A DNA stretch of 64,000 nucleotides from positions 5,265,001-5,329,000 of the forward strand of contig NZ_CP056775.1 in NCBI RefSeq assembly GCF_016894445.1, read 5' to 3'. The notes below the pieces were generated by a model that ran no database searches, had not been told where the DNA came from, and saw nothing but the letters and a program-made list of their open reading frames with translations. Origin of the DNA: Dyadobacter sandarakinus. GTDB taxonomy: Bacteria; Bacteroidota; Bacteroidia; Cytophagales; Spirosomataceae. How positions within the stretch are numbered: position 1 is the stretch's first letter; every line of letters starts with the position of its first letter. The position numbers and the translations under genes are program-made. Below, piece by piece: positions 1 through 8,523 of the stretch.

Positions 1-42
1 ACGGCCCGCCGCTGCGGTGACCCAATGAGAGAATAAAGCATT

Positions 43-79
43 ATTCAATCATTCGAAATTCAATCATTCAATCATTGAA
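43..79. repeat. Short ATTCAATC direct repeats
   Basis: Three copies of the octamer ATTCAATC lie at 43-50, 58-65 and 66-73, followed by a partial inverted copy (ATTGAA). They sit immediately before the 5S rRNA gene, so they are part of the spacer between the large rRNA (outside the window) and 5S. They are probably a small spacer expansion; no function is visible. Confidence 0.5.
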
Positions 80-91
80 CTCAAAGAGCTT

Positions 92-202
92 GTTGGTGGC
101 TATTGGACGGGTGTACACCTCTTCCCATCCCGAACAGAGAAGTTAAGCCCCGTACCGCCGATGATACCTGGATCAAACCCGGTAAAGTAGGTAGCCGCCA
201 CA
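92..202 (+). rRNA. rrf: 5S ribosomal RNA
   Basis: The sequence has the 5S rRNA layout of about 110 nt. The 5' strand TGGTGGCTA (94-102) pairs with the 3' strand TAGCCGCCA (192-200) to close helix I. The conserved core CATCCCGAACAGAGAAGTTAAGC is recognisable in the middle. A terminator follows directly. It should be the last gene of an rRNA operon whose 16S and 23S genes lie to the left of the window. The exact ends are uncertain by a few bases. Confidence 0.93.
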
Positions 203-214
203 ATCATTATCCAT

Positions 215-244
215 AAGACCATCCCTCAAAAGATGGTCTTTTTT
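215..244 (+). terminator. Rho-independent terminator of the rRNA operon
   Basis: A perfect 9-bp stem, AAGACCATC (215-223) with GATGGTCTT (232-240), has an 8-base loop and is followed by a T-run into 241-244. It lies just after 5S rRNA. Confidence 0.9.
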
Positions 245-538
245 GCTTTAGGGCAGCGTGGGTAAGCAGGTCAATACCATTCACCAGCATTCAAAATAGC
301 AGATTACTGCAATACTTCAAACAATGTCTTAGATCGCTTCTAAGTCAAATGACTCTATCGAACGAAGCCAGTACATGTTCGTCAGCTCTTCCATTCTTTT
401 CGAGAACGTTATCGCTCATATTTCTTCTCTAATCCTTTTTACGTCTACTTTATTCGTGTAAAATTGTCAATAAGGAAATTTTATGTGGCTGATGCGACAT
501 ATTCTATCCTTACTAATTTCCTAAACTCATTAAAGAAA
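245..538. other. Intergenic gap between the rRNA operon and the amino-sugar operon
   Basis: No gene or RNA is recognisable here. The right part is AT-rich and presumably holds the promoter of the following operon. TAAAATTG at 459-466 resembles the Bacteroidota -7 element TAnnTTTG, but only TTT (not TTG) lies 19 bases upstream, so this is a weak candidate. Confidence 0.4.
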
Positions 539-1942
539 ATGGACAAAAGGCAATTTTTAAAACTATCGGGACTGGGTGTTATTACATCGGGTATGATGCC
601 CGGCGTAAAGCATAGCTGGACCGAAAACTCCCAGGAAGCTCCTGCGGCGCCAGCATTCAACATGTCCGGATATGCAGCACCAAAGATTGATACAGTCCGG
701 ATTGCTTACATTGGTCTTGGTAACCGTGGCGGCGGTGCCATCAAGCGTATTGTTCATTTGGACAATGTTGATGTAAAAGCATTGTGCGATATACGTAAGG
801 ACAATGTGACAGAGGCCGCCAAAACTTTCCAGAACACCGCCCATAAACCTCAGCTATACTCCGGCAGTCAGGACGAATGGAAGAAAGTATGTCAGCGTGA
901 TGATATAGATCTTGTTTACATCTGTACACCATGGAGCCTGCATACACCTATGGCCGTTTATGCAATGGAACAAGGCAAGCATGTAGCTGTTGAAATTCCT
1001 GCTGCCACTACCGTAGATGATTGTTGGAAGCTTGTAAAAACGTCTGAAAAAACAAAAAAGCATTGCATGATGCTTGAGAACTGCTGTTACGACTTTTTTG
1101 AGCTCCTTACTTTGAACATGGCCCGTCAGGGATACTTTGGTGAAGTAATCCATGCGGAAGGAGCCTATATTCATGACATTCTGGATTCTTTTTTTGACAA
1201 AACGAAACGATATGATCTCTGGCGATTGAAAGAAAACCAGCGTAACGGCAACTTGTATCCCACTCACGGCTTAGGTCCTGTTGCGCAGATCTTGAATGTT
1301 AATAGAGGTGATAAGATGGACTACCTTGTTTCCATGGCAAGTAATGACTTCATGCTGGGAGAAAAGGCGAGGGAAATGGCTGCTAAGGATCCCGAATTCA
1401 AGCCTTATGCTACTAAACCCATGCGCGGTAATATTAATACAACAACCATCCGCACCAGTAAGGGCAAAACGATCATGCTTCAGCACGATGTATCTTCACC
1501 TCGCCCCTATTCACGTATTCATGCTATTAGCGGTACAAAGGGTTCGGCTCAGAAGTATCCGCTTGAAGGTAAAGACGAACGGGGAAGGATTTCGCATGGC
1601 CATGAGTGGGTTTCTGAGGAAGAGTATAAAGCACTTGAAAAGCAGTACCAACCCGAAATTGTAAAGAAAGTAGGGGAGCTGGCCAAAAAGGTGGGCGGTC
1701 ATGGAGGAATGGACTTTCTCATGGACTGGCGCCTGATCGATTGTCTGCGAAATGGCCTGCCGCTCGACCAGGATGTTTACGACGCGGCTTCATGGAGCGT
1801 TATTGCACCTCTTTCCGAGTGGTCAGTGGCGAATCGTTCAAACAGTATTAATATACCCGACTTTACTTCCGGTGCCTGGAAGACCAATCAGCCCATTGAT
1901 ATCGCATTGACCAAAGGAGGCAATACCGGGGTAAAATCATGA
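539..1942 (+). CDS. Gfo/Idh/MocA-family protein, probable GH109 NAD-dependent glycosidase (alpha-N-acetylgalactosaminidase type)
   Basis: This 467-residue protein has an N-terminal export signal starting MDKRQFLK, which is why the ATG at 539 is preferred over an upstream in-frame TTG at 464. The Rossmann motif is at about residues 55-66 (YIGLGNRGGG), and the Gfo/Idh signature CTPWSLHTP ... GKHVAVEIP follows. The ENCCYD segment, the NLYPTHGLGP segment and the C-terminal DWRLIDCL match GH109 enzymes. These cleave alpha-GalNAc through a bound NAD and a keto intermediate. The neighbours (NagB-like enzyme, NagX-like acetyltransferase, secreted hydrolase) support an amino-sugar substrate. The stop overlaps the next start by 4 bases, so the genes are translationally coupled. 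It could instead be another secreted sugar oxidoreductase of the same superfamily, so substrate is inferred. Confidence 0.85.
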   Translation: MDKRQFLKLSGLGVITSGMMPGVKHSWTENSQEAPAAPAFNMSGYAAPKIDTVRIAYIGLGNRGGGAIKRIVHLDNVDVKALCDIRKDNVTEAAKTFQNTAHKPQLYSGSQDEWKKVCQRDDIDLVYICTPWSLHTPMAVYAMEQGKHVAVEIPAATTVDDCWKLVKTSEKTKKHCMMLENCCYDFFELLTLNMARQGYFGEVIHAEGAYIHDILDSFFDKTKRYDLWRLKENQRNGNLYPTHGLGPVAQILNVNRGDKMDYLVSMASNDFMLGEKAREMAAKDPEFKPYATKPMRGNINTTTIRTSKGKTIMLQHDVSSPRPYSRIHAISGTKGSAQKYPLEGKDERGRISHGHEWVSEEEYKALEKQYQPEIVKKVGELAKKVGGHGGMDFLMDWRLIDCLRNGLPLDQDVYDAASWSVIAPLSEWSVANRSNSINIPDFTSGAWKTNQPIDIALTKGGNTGVKS

Positions 1943-2724
1943 ATCGGACACAACTATCATTTACACGAATGAAAACAGAAATTGCAGAAACCGCTGCCGA
2001 ACTTGGCCGGTCGGCAGGATCAACAGCAGCAGGAATATTAAGACAATGCATTGAAGAACAAGGATATGCCAATATTATTGTAGCTACCGGAACCAGCCAG
2101 TTTGAAACATTGAATCAGCTTGTTCAGGAACATGGCATTGATTGGTCCAAAGTGACTATGTTTCACCTGGACGAATATATCGGATTGCCGGTGAGCCACC
2201 CGGCCAGTTTCAGAAAGTACCTGAAAGAGCGATTTCTTGCCAGGCTGCCTGAGCTAAAAGCCAGTTACCTGATCAATGGGGAAGGAGACGTAAATAGCGA
2301 GCTGCAATCATTAAGCAGATCCATCAGCCGGCACCCGATCGATCTTGCCCTGGTTGGCATCGGAGAAAACGGGCACCTGGCTTTCAATGATCCCCCTGCC
2401 GATTTCGACACCGAGGAACCTTATATTGTCGTCAACCTCGACGAGCCTTGCCGGCGCCAGCAAATGGGCGAAGGCTGGTTTGCATCCCTGGACGATGTTC
2501 CTTTGCAGGCAATAAGCATGTCGATCCGGCAAATCATGAAGTCCAAGCATATTATTTGCTCCGTCCCTGACCTGAGAAAAGCGATTGCGGTCAAGAATTC
2601 ATTAGAAAACGAAGTAAGTAATCTTTTTCCTGCCAGTATTCTGCAACTGCATCCCGACTGCCACTTTTATCTTGACAAAAGTTCAGCCAGCCTGCTTGAA
2701 GGTCTTGAAATGAAGCAATTGTAA
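1939..2724 (+). CDS. Glucosamine-6-phosphate deaminase/isomerase-like protein (NagB family)
   Basis: The 261-residue protein covers the whole NagB/RpiA/CoA-transferase-like sugar isomerase domain. Visible signatures are FHLDEYIGLP, corresponding to the FNMDEYVGLP segment around catalytic Asp72 of E. coli NagB, and GIGENGHLAFND, corresponding to GVGNDGHIAFNE. The His is kept, but the Asp equivalent to Asp141 is Asn, and the Glu equivalent to Glu148 is Asp. This GIGENGHLAFND variant defines a NagB-like subgroup whose substrate need not be glucosamine 6-phosphate. The start overlaps the GH109 stop (ATGA type), and the next gene begins about 10 bases downstream. It probably converts an amino-sugar phosphate released by the operon's other products in the cytoplasm. 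Confidence 0.85.
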   Translation: MNRTQLSFTRMKTEIAETAAELGRSAGSTAAGILRQCIEEQGYANIIVATGTSQFETLNQLVQEHGIDWSKVTMFHLDEYIGLPVSHPASFRKYLKERFLARLPELKASYLINGEGDVNSELQSLSRSISRHPIDLALVGIGENGHLAFNDPPADFDTEEPYIVVNLDEPCRRQQMGEGWFASLDDVPLQAISMSIRQIMKSKHIICSVPDLRKAIAVKNSLENEVSNLFPASILQLHPDCHFYLDKSSASLLEGLEMKQL

Positions 2725-2734
2725 ACGCTGGAAT

Positions 2735-3877
2735 TTGGAAACTCATACTGTTGTTCCTGTAAACAAAGCTGAGCAAACCGGCAAGCCGGTGCGATTGGCT
2801 TCCATCGATGCCCTTCGTGGCTTTGACATGCTGATGATTTCCGGAGGGGGCGCATTTATCTTTCTGTTGGGAGGTAAAACGGGCATCGAGGCCGTAGACA
2901 TCCTGGCGGCGCAGTTTGAGCATCCGGAGTGGCATGGCTTTACTTTCTTTGATTTTATTTTCCCTTTATTCCTCTTTCTGGCGGGTGTCTCTCTGCCATA
3001 TAGTATCAACAGTGCGCTCGCAAAAGGGCTTTCACCCGCACAAATCAGATGGAAAACATGCAAGCGGATGCTCATACTGATTGCATTGGGGATACTGGAT
3101 AAGAATGCACCTATTGATATTTTTGATCCCGCACATATCCGATACGGCAGTGTCTTGGGGCGCATAGGACTAGCGACGTTTATAGGTGCAGTGGTGTACA
3201 TGAAGTTCAGTAAACAGGAGATCATTGGGTTGATACTGGCAACCCTGGTTTTGTACTATCTCGCATTGATCCTGATCCCTGTGCCCGGCTTTGGTGCGGG
3301 TGACCTGTCCTTTGAAGGTAACTTGGTAGGCTGGGTTGATCGTAATTTCATGCCGGGCAAATTAAAACAGGGTACCTATGACGAACTCGCCTTGCTTACG
3401 CAATTCCCGGCCATTTGCCTCACGTTGGCAGGTATACTTGCGGGACAAATGTTGCTCGCTGCAAAATCAGGTACTTCAAAAGTGATCAGCCTATGTATTA
3501 CAGGCATTACCTGCATTGCGGCAGGATTGCTATGGAGCATTATTTTTCCAATTAACAAACACCTTTGGTCAAGCTCATTTATCATGCTCACGGGCGGAAT
3601 GGCTTTTACCATACTGGCGCTTTTTTACTGGATTATCGATGTATGTGGCGCGCAAAAATGGGCATTTTTCTTTCGGGTGATCGGCATGAACTCCCTGTTT
3701 ATCTATCTCGCGGTACGGTTTATAGATTTCAATGCGTCTTCTGCCATGCTTTTTAGCGGTTTTTACAAGTATATGCCCAATCAGTGGCACGAGGTATTCA
3801 ATGCATTGGGCGGGTTTGTACTGGTTTGGCTGGTGATGTATTTTTTATACAAAAGAAAAATATTCATCAAAGTGTAA
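2735..3877 (+). CDS. Membrane acetyltransferase, HGSNAT/NagX-like (DUF5009 type)
   Basis: This polytopic membrane protein of 380 residues opens with the family motif RLASIDALRGFDML (residues 20-33) and has about ten hydrophobic segments. EHPEWHG at residues 62-68, followed by FFDFIFPLFLFLAG, aligns with the region of human heparan-alpha-glucosaminide N-acetyltransferase that carries its acetyl-accepting His, so His63 is the likely catalytic residue. Homologs (NagX) recur in bacterial N-acetylglucosamine regulons. It would move acetyl groups across the inner membrane onto periplasmic amino sugars. The only sensible start is a TTG at 2735, because the first internal Met lies within the first membrane segment. 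It sits between a NagB-like enzyme and a secreted hydrolase, in one operon. Confidence 0.85.
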   Translation: METHTVVPVNKAEQTGKPVRLASIDALRGFDMLMISGGGAFIFLLGGKTGIEAVDILAAQFEHPEWHGFTFFDFIFPLFLFLAGVSLPYSINSALAKGLSPAQIRWKTCKRMLILIALGILDKNAPIDIFDPAHIRYGSVLGRIGLATFIGAVVYMKFSKQEIIGLILATLVLYYLALILIPVPGFGAGDLSFEGNLVGWVDRNFMPGKLKQGTYDELALLTQFPAICLTLAGILAGQMLLAAKSGTSKVISLCITGITCIAAGLLWSIIFPINKHLWSSSFIMLTGGMAFTILALFYWIIDVCGAQKWAFFFRVIGMNSLFIYLAVRFIDFNASSAMLFSGFYKYMPNQWHEVFNALGGFVLVWLVMYFLYKRKIFIKV

Positions 3878-3879
3878 TC

Positions 3880-5187
3880 ATGGAACAAACGCCTGGTACT
3901 CCGCCTTTCAGTGGGATCAGCAGGAGGGTATTTGTCAAATCTTCCATTAGCCTGGCATCCATTCCGTTCCTGCCGGCGAAGCAGCCTGCTCTATTTTTAA
4001 TCCATTCCAAACAAGAAAAGCCGGCTACATTCATGGCACCCGAAAAGAGCATTATTGGAAATTATGGCAGCTGGGCCGTGTCACTTATGAAGGAGGTTCC
4101 TGCCTTGTCATTTCGTGATCCGGCAAGGAAAGATGTGGAGTCGTGGCGGAAAGATGCCATGCAAAAGGCAGTCGAATGTATCTCTGCTCCTCCAAGAGGA
4201 TCAGTTCCTGCAGTAAAGGTAGAGCGCAGGTATACCTACGATGGTCTTGACATTGAAGAGTTGTCGTGGCAACTGCCTTATGGCAGAGCTACCCGGGCAG
4301 TATTGTTAAAGCCACAAGGTGCTGCCAGGCCGCTGCCCGGAATACTGGCCCTGCATGATCATGCCGCTAAAAAATACTTCGGGTTTCGTAAAATCGTGAA
4401 AACCGGCGACGATCAGCATCCGCTGCTCAAAGAACACCAGGAAACGGATTACGACGGAAAAGCATGGGCAAATGAGGTTGCCAAAAGAGGATATGTGGTG
4501 CTGGTGCACGATACCTTTGCATTTGGCAGCAGGAGGGTGTTCTATGAAGATGTGACCGGCTTATCCGGGGATCTGGATACCTCAAAAAAGACAGATGAAA
4601 ACGCTGAGGATCACGCTCAGATTGAAGCTTATAATGCCTGGGCATCGGAGCATGAGCATGTGATGTCCAAGTCGCTGTTCAGCGCCGGAACTACCTGGCC
4701 GGGTGTTTTCCTGACCGAAGATCAGGTCGCACTGGATATTTTGAGTAAAAGGCCGGAGGTGGATCCTGAGCGTCTGGGTTGTGGCGGCTTGTCGGGCGGC
4801 GGCCTGCGGACTGTATACCTTGCCGGACTGGACAATCGTGTTAAATGCGCAGTCTGTGTGGGCTTTATGACTACCTGGGAGGATTTGATATTGTACAAGT
4901 CTTTTACCCATACCTGGATGACCTACACCCCGCTGCTCCCCAAATACCTCGAATTTCCTGAAATTTTAGGGTTGCGGGTACCACTTCCTACCATGGTACT
5001 TAACAATAATCAGGATGAGCTGTATTCACTCAAAGAAATGAAGCGGGCAGACGGCATATTAAAGGATGTTTACAAAAAAGCCGGTGCAGCAGATCAGTAC
5101 CAGACCCGGTACTACGACGGTCCTCACAAGTTTGATCAGGCAATGCAGAAGGATGCATTTGCCTGGTTCGACCAGTGGCTGCATTAA
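3880..5187 (+). CDS. Exported alpha/beta hydrolase (dienelactone hydrolase / acetyl xylan esterase-like)
   Basis: The 435-residue protein begins 2 bases after the preceding stop. It carries an N-terminal export signal with SRRVFVKSS, resembling a twin-arginine signal. The catalytic triad is visible: nucleophile Ser305 in GLSGGG, Asp379 in NNNQDELY and His416 in GPHKFD. An upstream in-frame start at 3784 would lie inside the acetyltransferase gene and lack a signal, so ATG 3880 is chosen. The overall length and the LHDHAAKKYFG oxyanion region fit the PF12715-like group of large secreted esterases. In this operon it may remove acetyl or other esters from a glycan. Substrate is unknown. Confidence 0.8.
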   Translation: MEQTPGTPPFSGISRRVFVKSSISLASIPFLPAKQPALFLIHSKQEKPATFMAPEKSIIGNYGSWAVSLMKEVPALSFRDPARKDVESWRKDAMQKAVECISAPPRGSVPAVKVERRYTYDGLDIEELSWQLPYGRATRAVLLKPQGAARPLPGILALHDHAAKKYFGFRKIVKTGDDQHPLLKEHQETDYDGKAWANEVAKRGYVVLVHDTFAFGSRRVFYEDVTGLSGDLDTSKKTDENAEDHAQIEAYNAWASEHEHVMSKSLFSAGTTWPGVFLTEDQVALDILSKRPEVDPERLGCGGLSGGGLRTVYLAGLDNRVKCAVCVGFMTTWEDLILYKSFTHTWMTYTPLLPKYLEFPEILGLRVPLPTMVLNNNQDELYSLKEMKRADGILKDVYKKAGAADQYQTRYYDGPHKFDQAMQKDAFAWFDQWLH

Positions 5188-6287
5188 TCCTGCGCAGCCA
5201 TAACTACTTTTTTGTCAAGATAGCTGCCATATTTTTGAGCAGCGGATATCAGCAGCTTCCTATTTGCAGAACTGATTGCTTTGAACAGTTTAGGCTCGAT
5301 GATCACTGTATCTTTTCTGATCGTACGCCGCCAGGTACCGGCAACCTGCCCGTTGATTACAATGGTCGGCATAAACATCCCATTATTTCCGGGGACGATT
5401 TCAGCTAGATGTTCACCGGGTACCATCAGCCCCCGGTTGGTATAACCCAGCATATACTCGTCAAAGCCCGGGAACATGTATACAGCATTTCCCGACGCTG
5501 CCGGCACCAGTTGACCCATCCAAAAGGTCTGGTCATCCACTGCTATGCTTTCGAGTTCTTGTGTGACAAGATGCAGGGCCAGCCGGGCTTCTTTCACTGT
5601 AAGCCCGGTCCACCAGATAAAATCCTGGATGGTAGCTGGTCCGTGACTTGTAAAATATCGCAGTGCCAGTGTTGCCAGCGCTTCCTCGCCCGCTATGTCC
5701 TTCGTAGCCGGCAACCAATCATCCATCAGCACGTAGGCAGGTTGTTTTTCCTGGTGAGGTCCATGGCAAAGCACGCGTGTTTGTGAGAGATGACCAATGA
5801 TATGGATACCACGCTGTCCACTTGTTGAAATACCGCTTTTTTCAAGGACTTGGTAAACCTCGCTCCGTGTCAGTACCTTTCTACCGTCCATGGCGGCAGA
5901 TAGTGCGTCTATGCTGTCGGAGAAAACCTTCTCTGTCAGTTCGAGCTGACGGTAGCGGCCGGCGGCCCTTGCAATCATCCGGGGTGCCAGAAGTTTTAGC
6001 ATCCACCGCGCATCATCAGCGGCCAGAAGATGCAGTGTACCCCGCATAGGCCAGGTCCGGATGATGGTTCGAGCTGCAATCGCATCGTCAACATCCTGCT
6101 CCCGGCAAGCCGGCAGCCGCAGGGCAACCGACCATTTAGCACCTGCAAAGTCCTGTGCCTGCATAGCCAGCATCCAAGATACCACCTCAGCCGGTGACTG
6201 GAAGGTGGTTCGGGCAATCTGCTGATTAGCAAGTCTTATTTGAAGAATATCATCTATTTTCATGGAAACAGGTAGTCGTTTTTCCAT
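5184..6287 (-). CDS. Winged-helix DNA-binding protein of the AlkZ/YcaQ (HTH_42) superfamily
   Basis: The protein has 367 residues from the ATG at 6287; an alternative ATG at 6263 gives MKIDDILQIR and may be the real start. It matches the PF06224 fold: an N-terminal segment with SWMLAMQAQD, then RTWPMRGTLHLL and the C-terminal NGQVAGTWRR, a typical end of this family. Characterised members AlkZ and YcaQ are DNA glycosylases that unhook interstrand crosslinks, using a Q-x-Q or Q-x-D motif. Here Gln-Ala-Gln (residues 43-45 in the long form) corresponds to the Q-x-Q type. It converges with the hydrolase gene, overlapping by 4 bases. A role in alkylation or crosslink repair is inferred from the family. 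Confidence 0.75.
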   Translation of the reverse strand: MEKRLPVSMKIDDILQIRLANQQIARTTFQSPAEVVSWMLAMQAQDFAGAKWSVALRLPACREQDVDDAIAARTIIRTWPMRGTLHLLAADDARWMLKLLAPRMIARAAGRYRQLELTEKVFSDSIDALSAAMDGRKVLTRSEVYQVLEKSGISTSGQRGIHIIGHLSQTRVLCHGPHQEKQPAYVLMDDWLPATKDIAGEEALATLALRYFTSHGPATIQDFIWWTGLTVKEARLALHLVTQELESIAVDDQTFWMGQLVPAASGNAVYMFPGFDEYMLGYTNRGLMVPGEHLAEIVPGNNGMFMPTIVINGQVAGTWRRTIRKDTVIIEPKLFKAISSANRKLLISAAQKYGSYLDKKVVMAAQD

Positions 6288-6317
6288 GAAATTAAAACAA
6301 TATCCACTATTTACATT

Positions 6318-6995
6318 TTAGCCAGCAGGGTTCAGGTGAGCCTTAGCCCACACCAGATCCTCCGGTGTAGTAATTTTGATATTTTCGTAGGCTCCGTCAA
6401 TCAGGTGGATCGGGTAACCCGCAGATTCCAGAACACTGGCACAATCGGTAAATGCAGCCTGGTAGGGCGCATTAAATGCATTTCGCATCCAGTCAATCCG
6501 GAAAGTCTGGGGTGTTTGTACAAGCCTGCATTGAGCCCTGTCCATTGCCTGGCTCACACCATTTGCATCCAGTACCCTGATAGAATCTTTCAGCGGCACA
6601 CTGGTCACCGCAGTTCCATGCAGTGCTGCTTCCCGAAAACCGTTTGCAATAATTGTTTTACTGATTACAGGCCTGACACCGTCATGTACTGCCACCAGAG
6701 CATGGTCTGAATGGATACTTTGCAGCCCGTTTTTTACCGAATGAAACCGGGTCTCTCCCCCTGCAATGAGGGTATATTTTTCATTAAAGCTGTATTCTTG
6801 GCAGAGGGTCTCCCAATATGCGAAATGCGCTTCTGGAAGAACCAGAATGATGTTGAGTGCATTATTGTACTGCCGGAATGCACGCAGGGTATGCATCAGC
6901 ACGGGAAGATCATGAACGGGCAGAAACTGCTTCGGAATAGTACTGCCCATACGACTTCCGCTCCCTCCGGCAACGATAATAACAAATTCCTCCAT
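6318..6995 (-). CDS. ispD: 2-C-methyl-D-erythritol 4-phosphate cytidylyltransferase
   Basis: This 225-residue enzyme transfers CMP from CTP onto methylerythritol phosphate, step three of the MEP isoprenoid pathway, in the cytoplasm. The nucleotidyltransferase signature VAGGSGSRMG...PKQFL is at residues 8-24, followed by VHDGVRP and the typical D-[RA]-x-x-x-x-QTPQ region (DRAQCRLVQTPQTF). The ATG at 6995 begins MEEFVIIVAGG, the normal family N-terminus; the in-frame ATG at 7022 would add nine unusual residues. It follows queA on the same strand after about 85 bases and may be cotranscribed with it. Confidence 0.93.
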   Translation of the reverse strand: MEEFVIIVAGGSGSRMGSTIPKQFLPVHDLPVLMHTLRAFRQYNNALNIILVLPEAHFAYWETLCQEYSFNEKYTLIAGGETRFHSVKNGLQSIHSDHALVAVHDGVRPVISKTIIANGFREAALHGTAVTSVPLKDSIRVLDANGVSQAMDRAQCRLVQTPQTFRIDWMRNAFNAPYQAAFTDCASVLESAGYPIHLIDGAYENIKITTPEDLVWAKAHLNPAG

Positions 6996-7080
6996 GATGT
7001 GCTTTAAATGAAAAATGGTCATCTACGAATCAGGACAATGTCCCAGACCATAAATGACCACTCTTTCTAGAAATATTCGG

Positions 7081-8130
7081 TTAGATAATCAGCATCGCGT
7101 CGCCGTAGGTGAAGAATTTATACTTCTCTTTAATAGCGATCTCGTAGGCTTTCATGACCAGGTCAAAACCTCCAAATGCGCAGGCTGCCATCAGCAGGAT
7201 TGATTCGGGAAGCTGGAAGTTGGAAAGCAATGCGTTTGCTATTTTGAAATCGTAGGGGGGAAAAACAAACTTGTCCGTCCAGCCTTCTACTGCTTTAAGA
7301 TGACCGCTCGCCGAAACCGACGATTCAATGGCCTTCAAAGAGGTAGTACCTACGGCACAAACCCGTTTTTTACCATCAATAGCTGTATTGACCACCTCTG
7401 CGCTTTTTTGTGTGATGCGGTAGTTTTCAGAATCTGTCTTGTGTTTGGTCAGGTCTTCCACATCCACCGTACGGAAGGTTCCAAGCCCGACGTGCAGGGT
7501 GATCGGCGCGAAATTGATACCCTTGATTTCAAGGCGTTTCATCAATGCCTTGGTAAAGTGCATCCCGGCAGTTGGGGCAGCTACGGCTCCCACATGTTCT
7601 GCAAAAATGGTTTGAAAACGCTCTCTGTCAGCATTTTCTACTTTTCTGCGGGAGATAATTTCCGGAGGAAGCGGCGTTTCGCCCAGCTCGTCTACCAGCT
7701 TCATGAAGGCATCATTGTCGCCATCATACAAAAAGCGAATGGTACGGCCGCGGCTGGTTGTGTTATCAATCACCTCAGCCACCAGGTCGCTGTCGCCAAA
7801 GTACAGCTTGTTGCCCACGCGGATTTTCCTGGCCGGATCAACAAGCACATCCCAGAGGCGCATTTCACGGTTCAGCTCACGCAGCAGAAACACTTCGATC
7901 TTTGCGCCGGTTTTTTCTTTCTGGCCGTAAAGCCGTGCCGGAAAAACCTTCGTATCATTGATCGCCATTACGTCCCCGTCGTCAAAATACTGGATCAGGT
8001 CGGCAAATGTTTTATGTTCTATTTCTCCTGTTTTGCGGTGAACGACCATCAGGCGGGATTCGCCGCGGTCGGAAGGATGAAGTGCAATAAGACTCTGAGG
8101 AAGATCAAACTTAAATTCTGATAGCTTCAT
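7081..8130 (-). CDS. queA: S-adenosylmethionine:tRNA ribosyltransferase-isomerase
   Basis: The 349-residue protein is full length for QueA, which moves the ribosyl part of AdoMet onto preQ1 in tRNA to make epoxyqueuosine. Characteristic segments are the N-terminal MKLSEFKFDLPQSLIA, INDTKVFPARL, APTAGMHFT, and LHVGLGTFRTV, which contribute to the substrate pocket. The C-terminal YGDAMLII is also standard. It is the first gene of a minus-strand group that continues with ispD. The roughly 390-base gap upstream presumably holds its promoter. Confidence 0.96.
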   Translation of the reverse strand: MKLSEFKFDLPQSLIALHPSDRGESRLMVVHRKTGEIEHKTFADLIQYFDDGDVMAINDTKVFPARLYGQKEKTGAKIEVFLLRELNREMRLWDVLVDPARKIRVGNKLYFGDSDLVAEVIDNTTSRGRTIRFLYDGDNDAFMKLVDELGETPLPPEIISRRKVENADRERFQTIFAEHVGAVAAPTAGMHFTKALMKRLEIKGINFAPITLHVGLGTFRTVDVEDLTKHKTDSENYRITQKSAEVVNTAIDGKKRVCAVGTTSLKAIESSVSASGHLKAVEGWTDKFVFPPYDFKIANALLSNFQLPESILLMAACAFGGFDLVMKAYEIAIKEKYKFFTYGDAMLII

Positions 8131-8523
8131 AGCTGAATGTTCTGTGATATTCTTTAGCTGTGTGACAAAACTAAACTCTTATAGGTCGGATCGGAAGCGC
8201 CTTTTTCCCGGTTCTGAAACAGCATATATTCACTAAACCAACTGCCCTGGCGCCTATTTATGAAAGAAAATTTATCCTCGGGATTACTTGTAAAAGCACT
8301 CGGGATTCGATAAATTTTACAGAACCCTCCAATTCAAAAATAAGACCGCAAAAGTACGCATTTTTGGGCAGCTTTGCAAGCCTTTTATCGGGCGTGAACC
8401 GGTCGAAGCACCCTCTGCTGCATACTCCGGTATGCCGGCTGTCGTTACAGTTAAAGGTATTTTTTTTATTTTTGCATTTACCTTACATTTTAACACTTGT
8501 TCTGTTTACCCACATAAATTCAA
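8131..8523. other. Divergent intergenic region between queA and the oxoamine synthase gene
   Basis: This segment separates two divergently transcribed genes and must hold both promoters. The right part is AT-rich with T-tracts near 8459-8473. I found no TTG-N19-TAnnTTTG element, structured RNA or small gene that I could support. Confidence 0.4.

Noticed and set aside
7300..8121. A 273-codon open frame on the plus strand
   Set aside because: It is antisense to queA, whose protein matches its family along its full length; the antisense translation has Cys/His-rich composition and no family signature.
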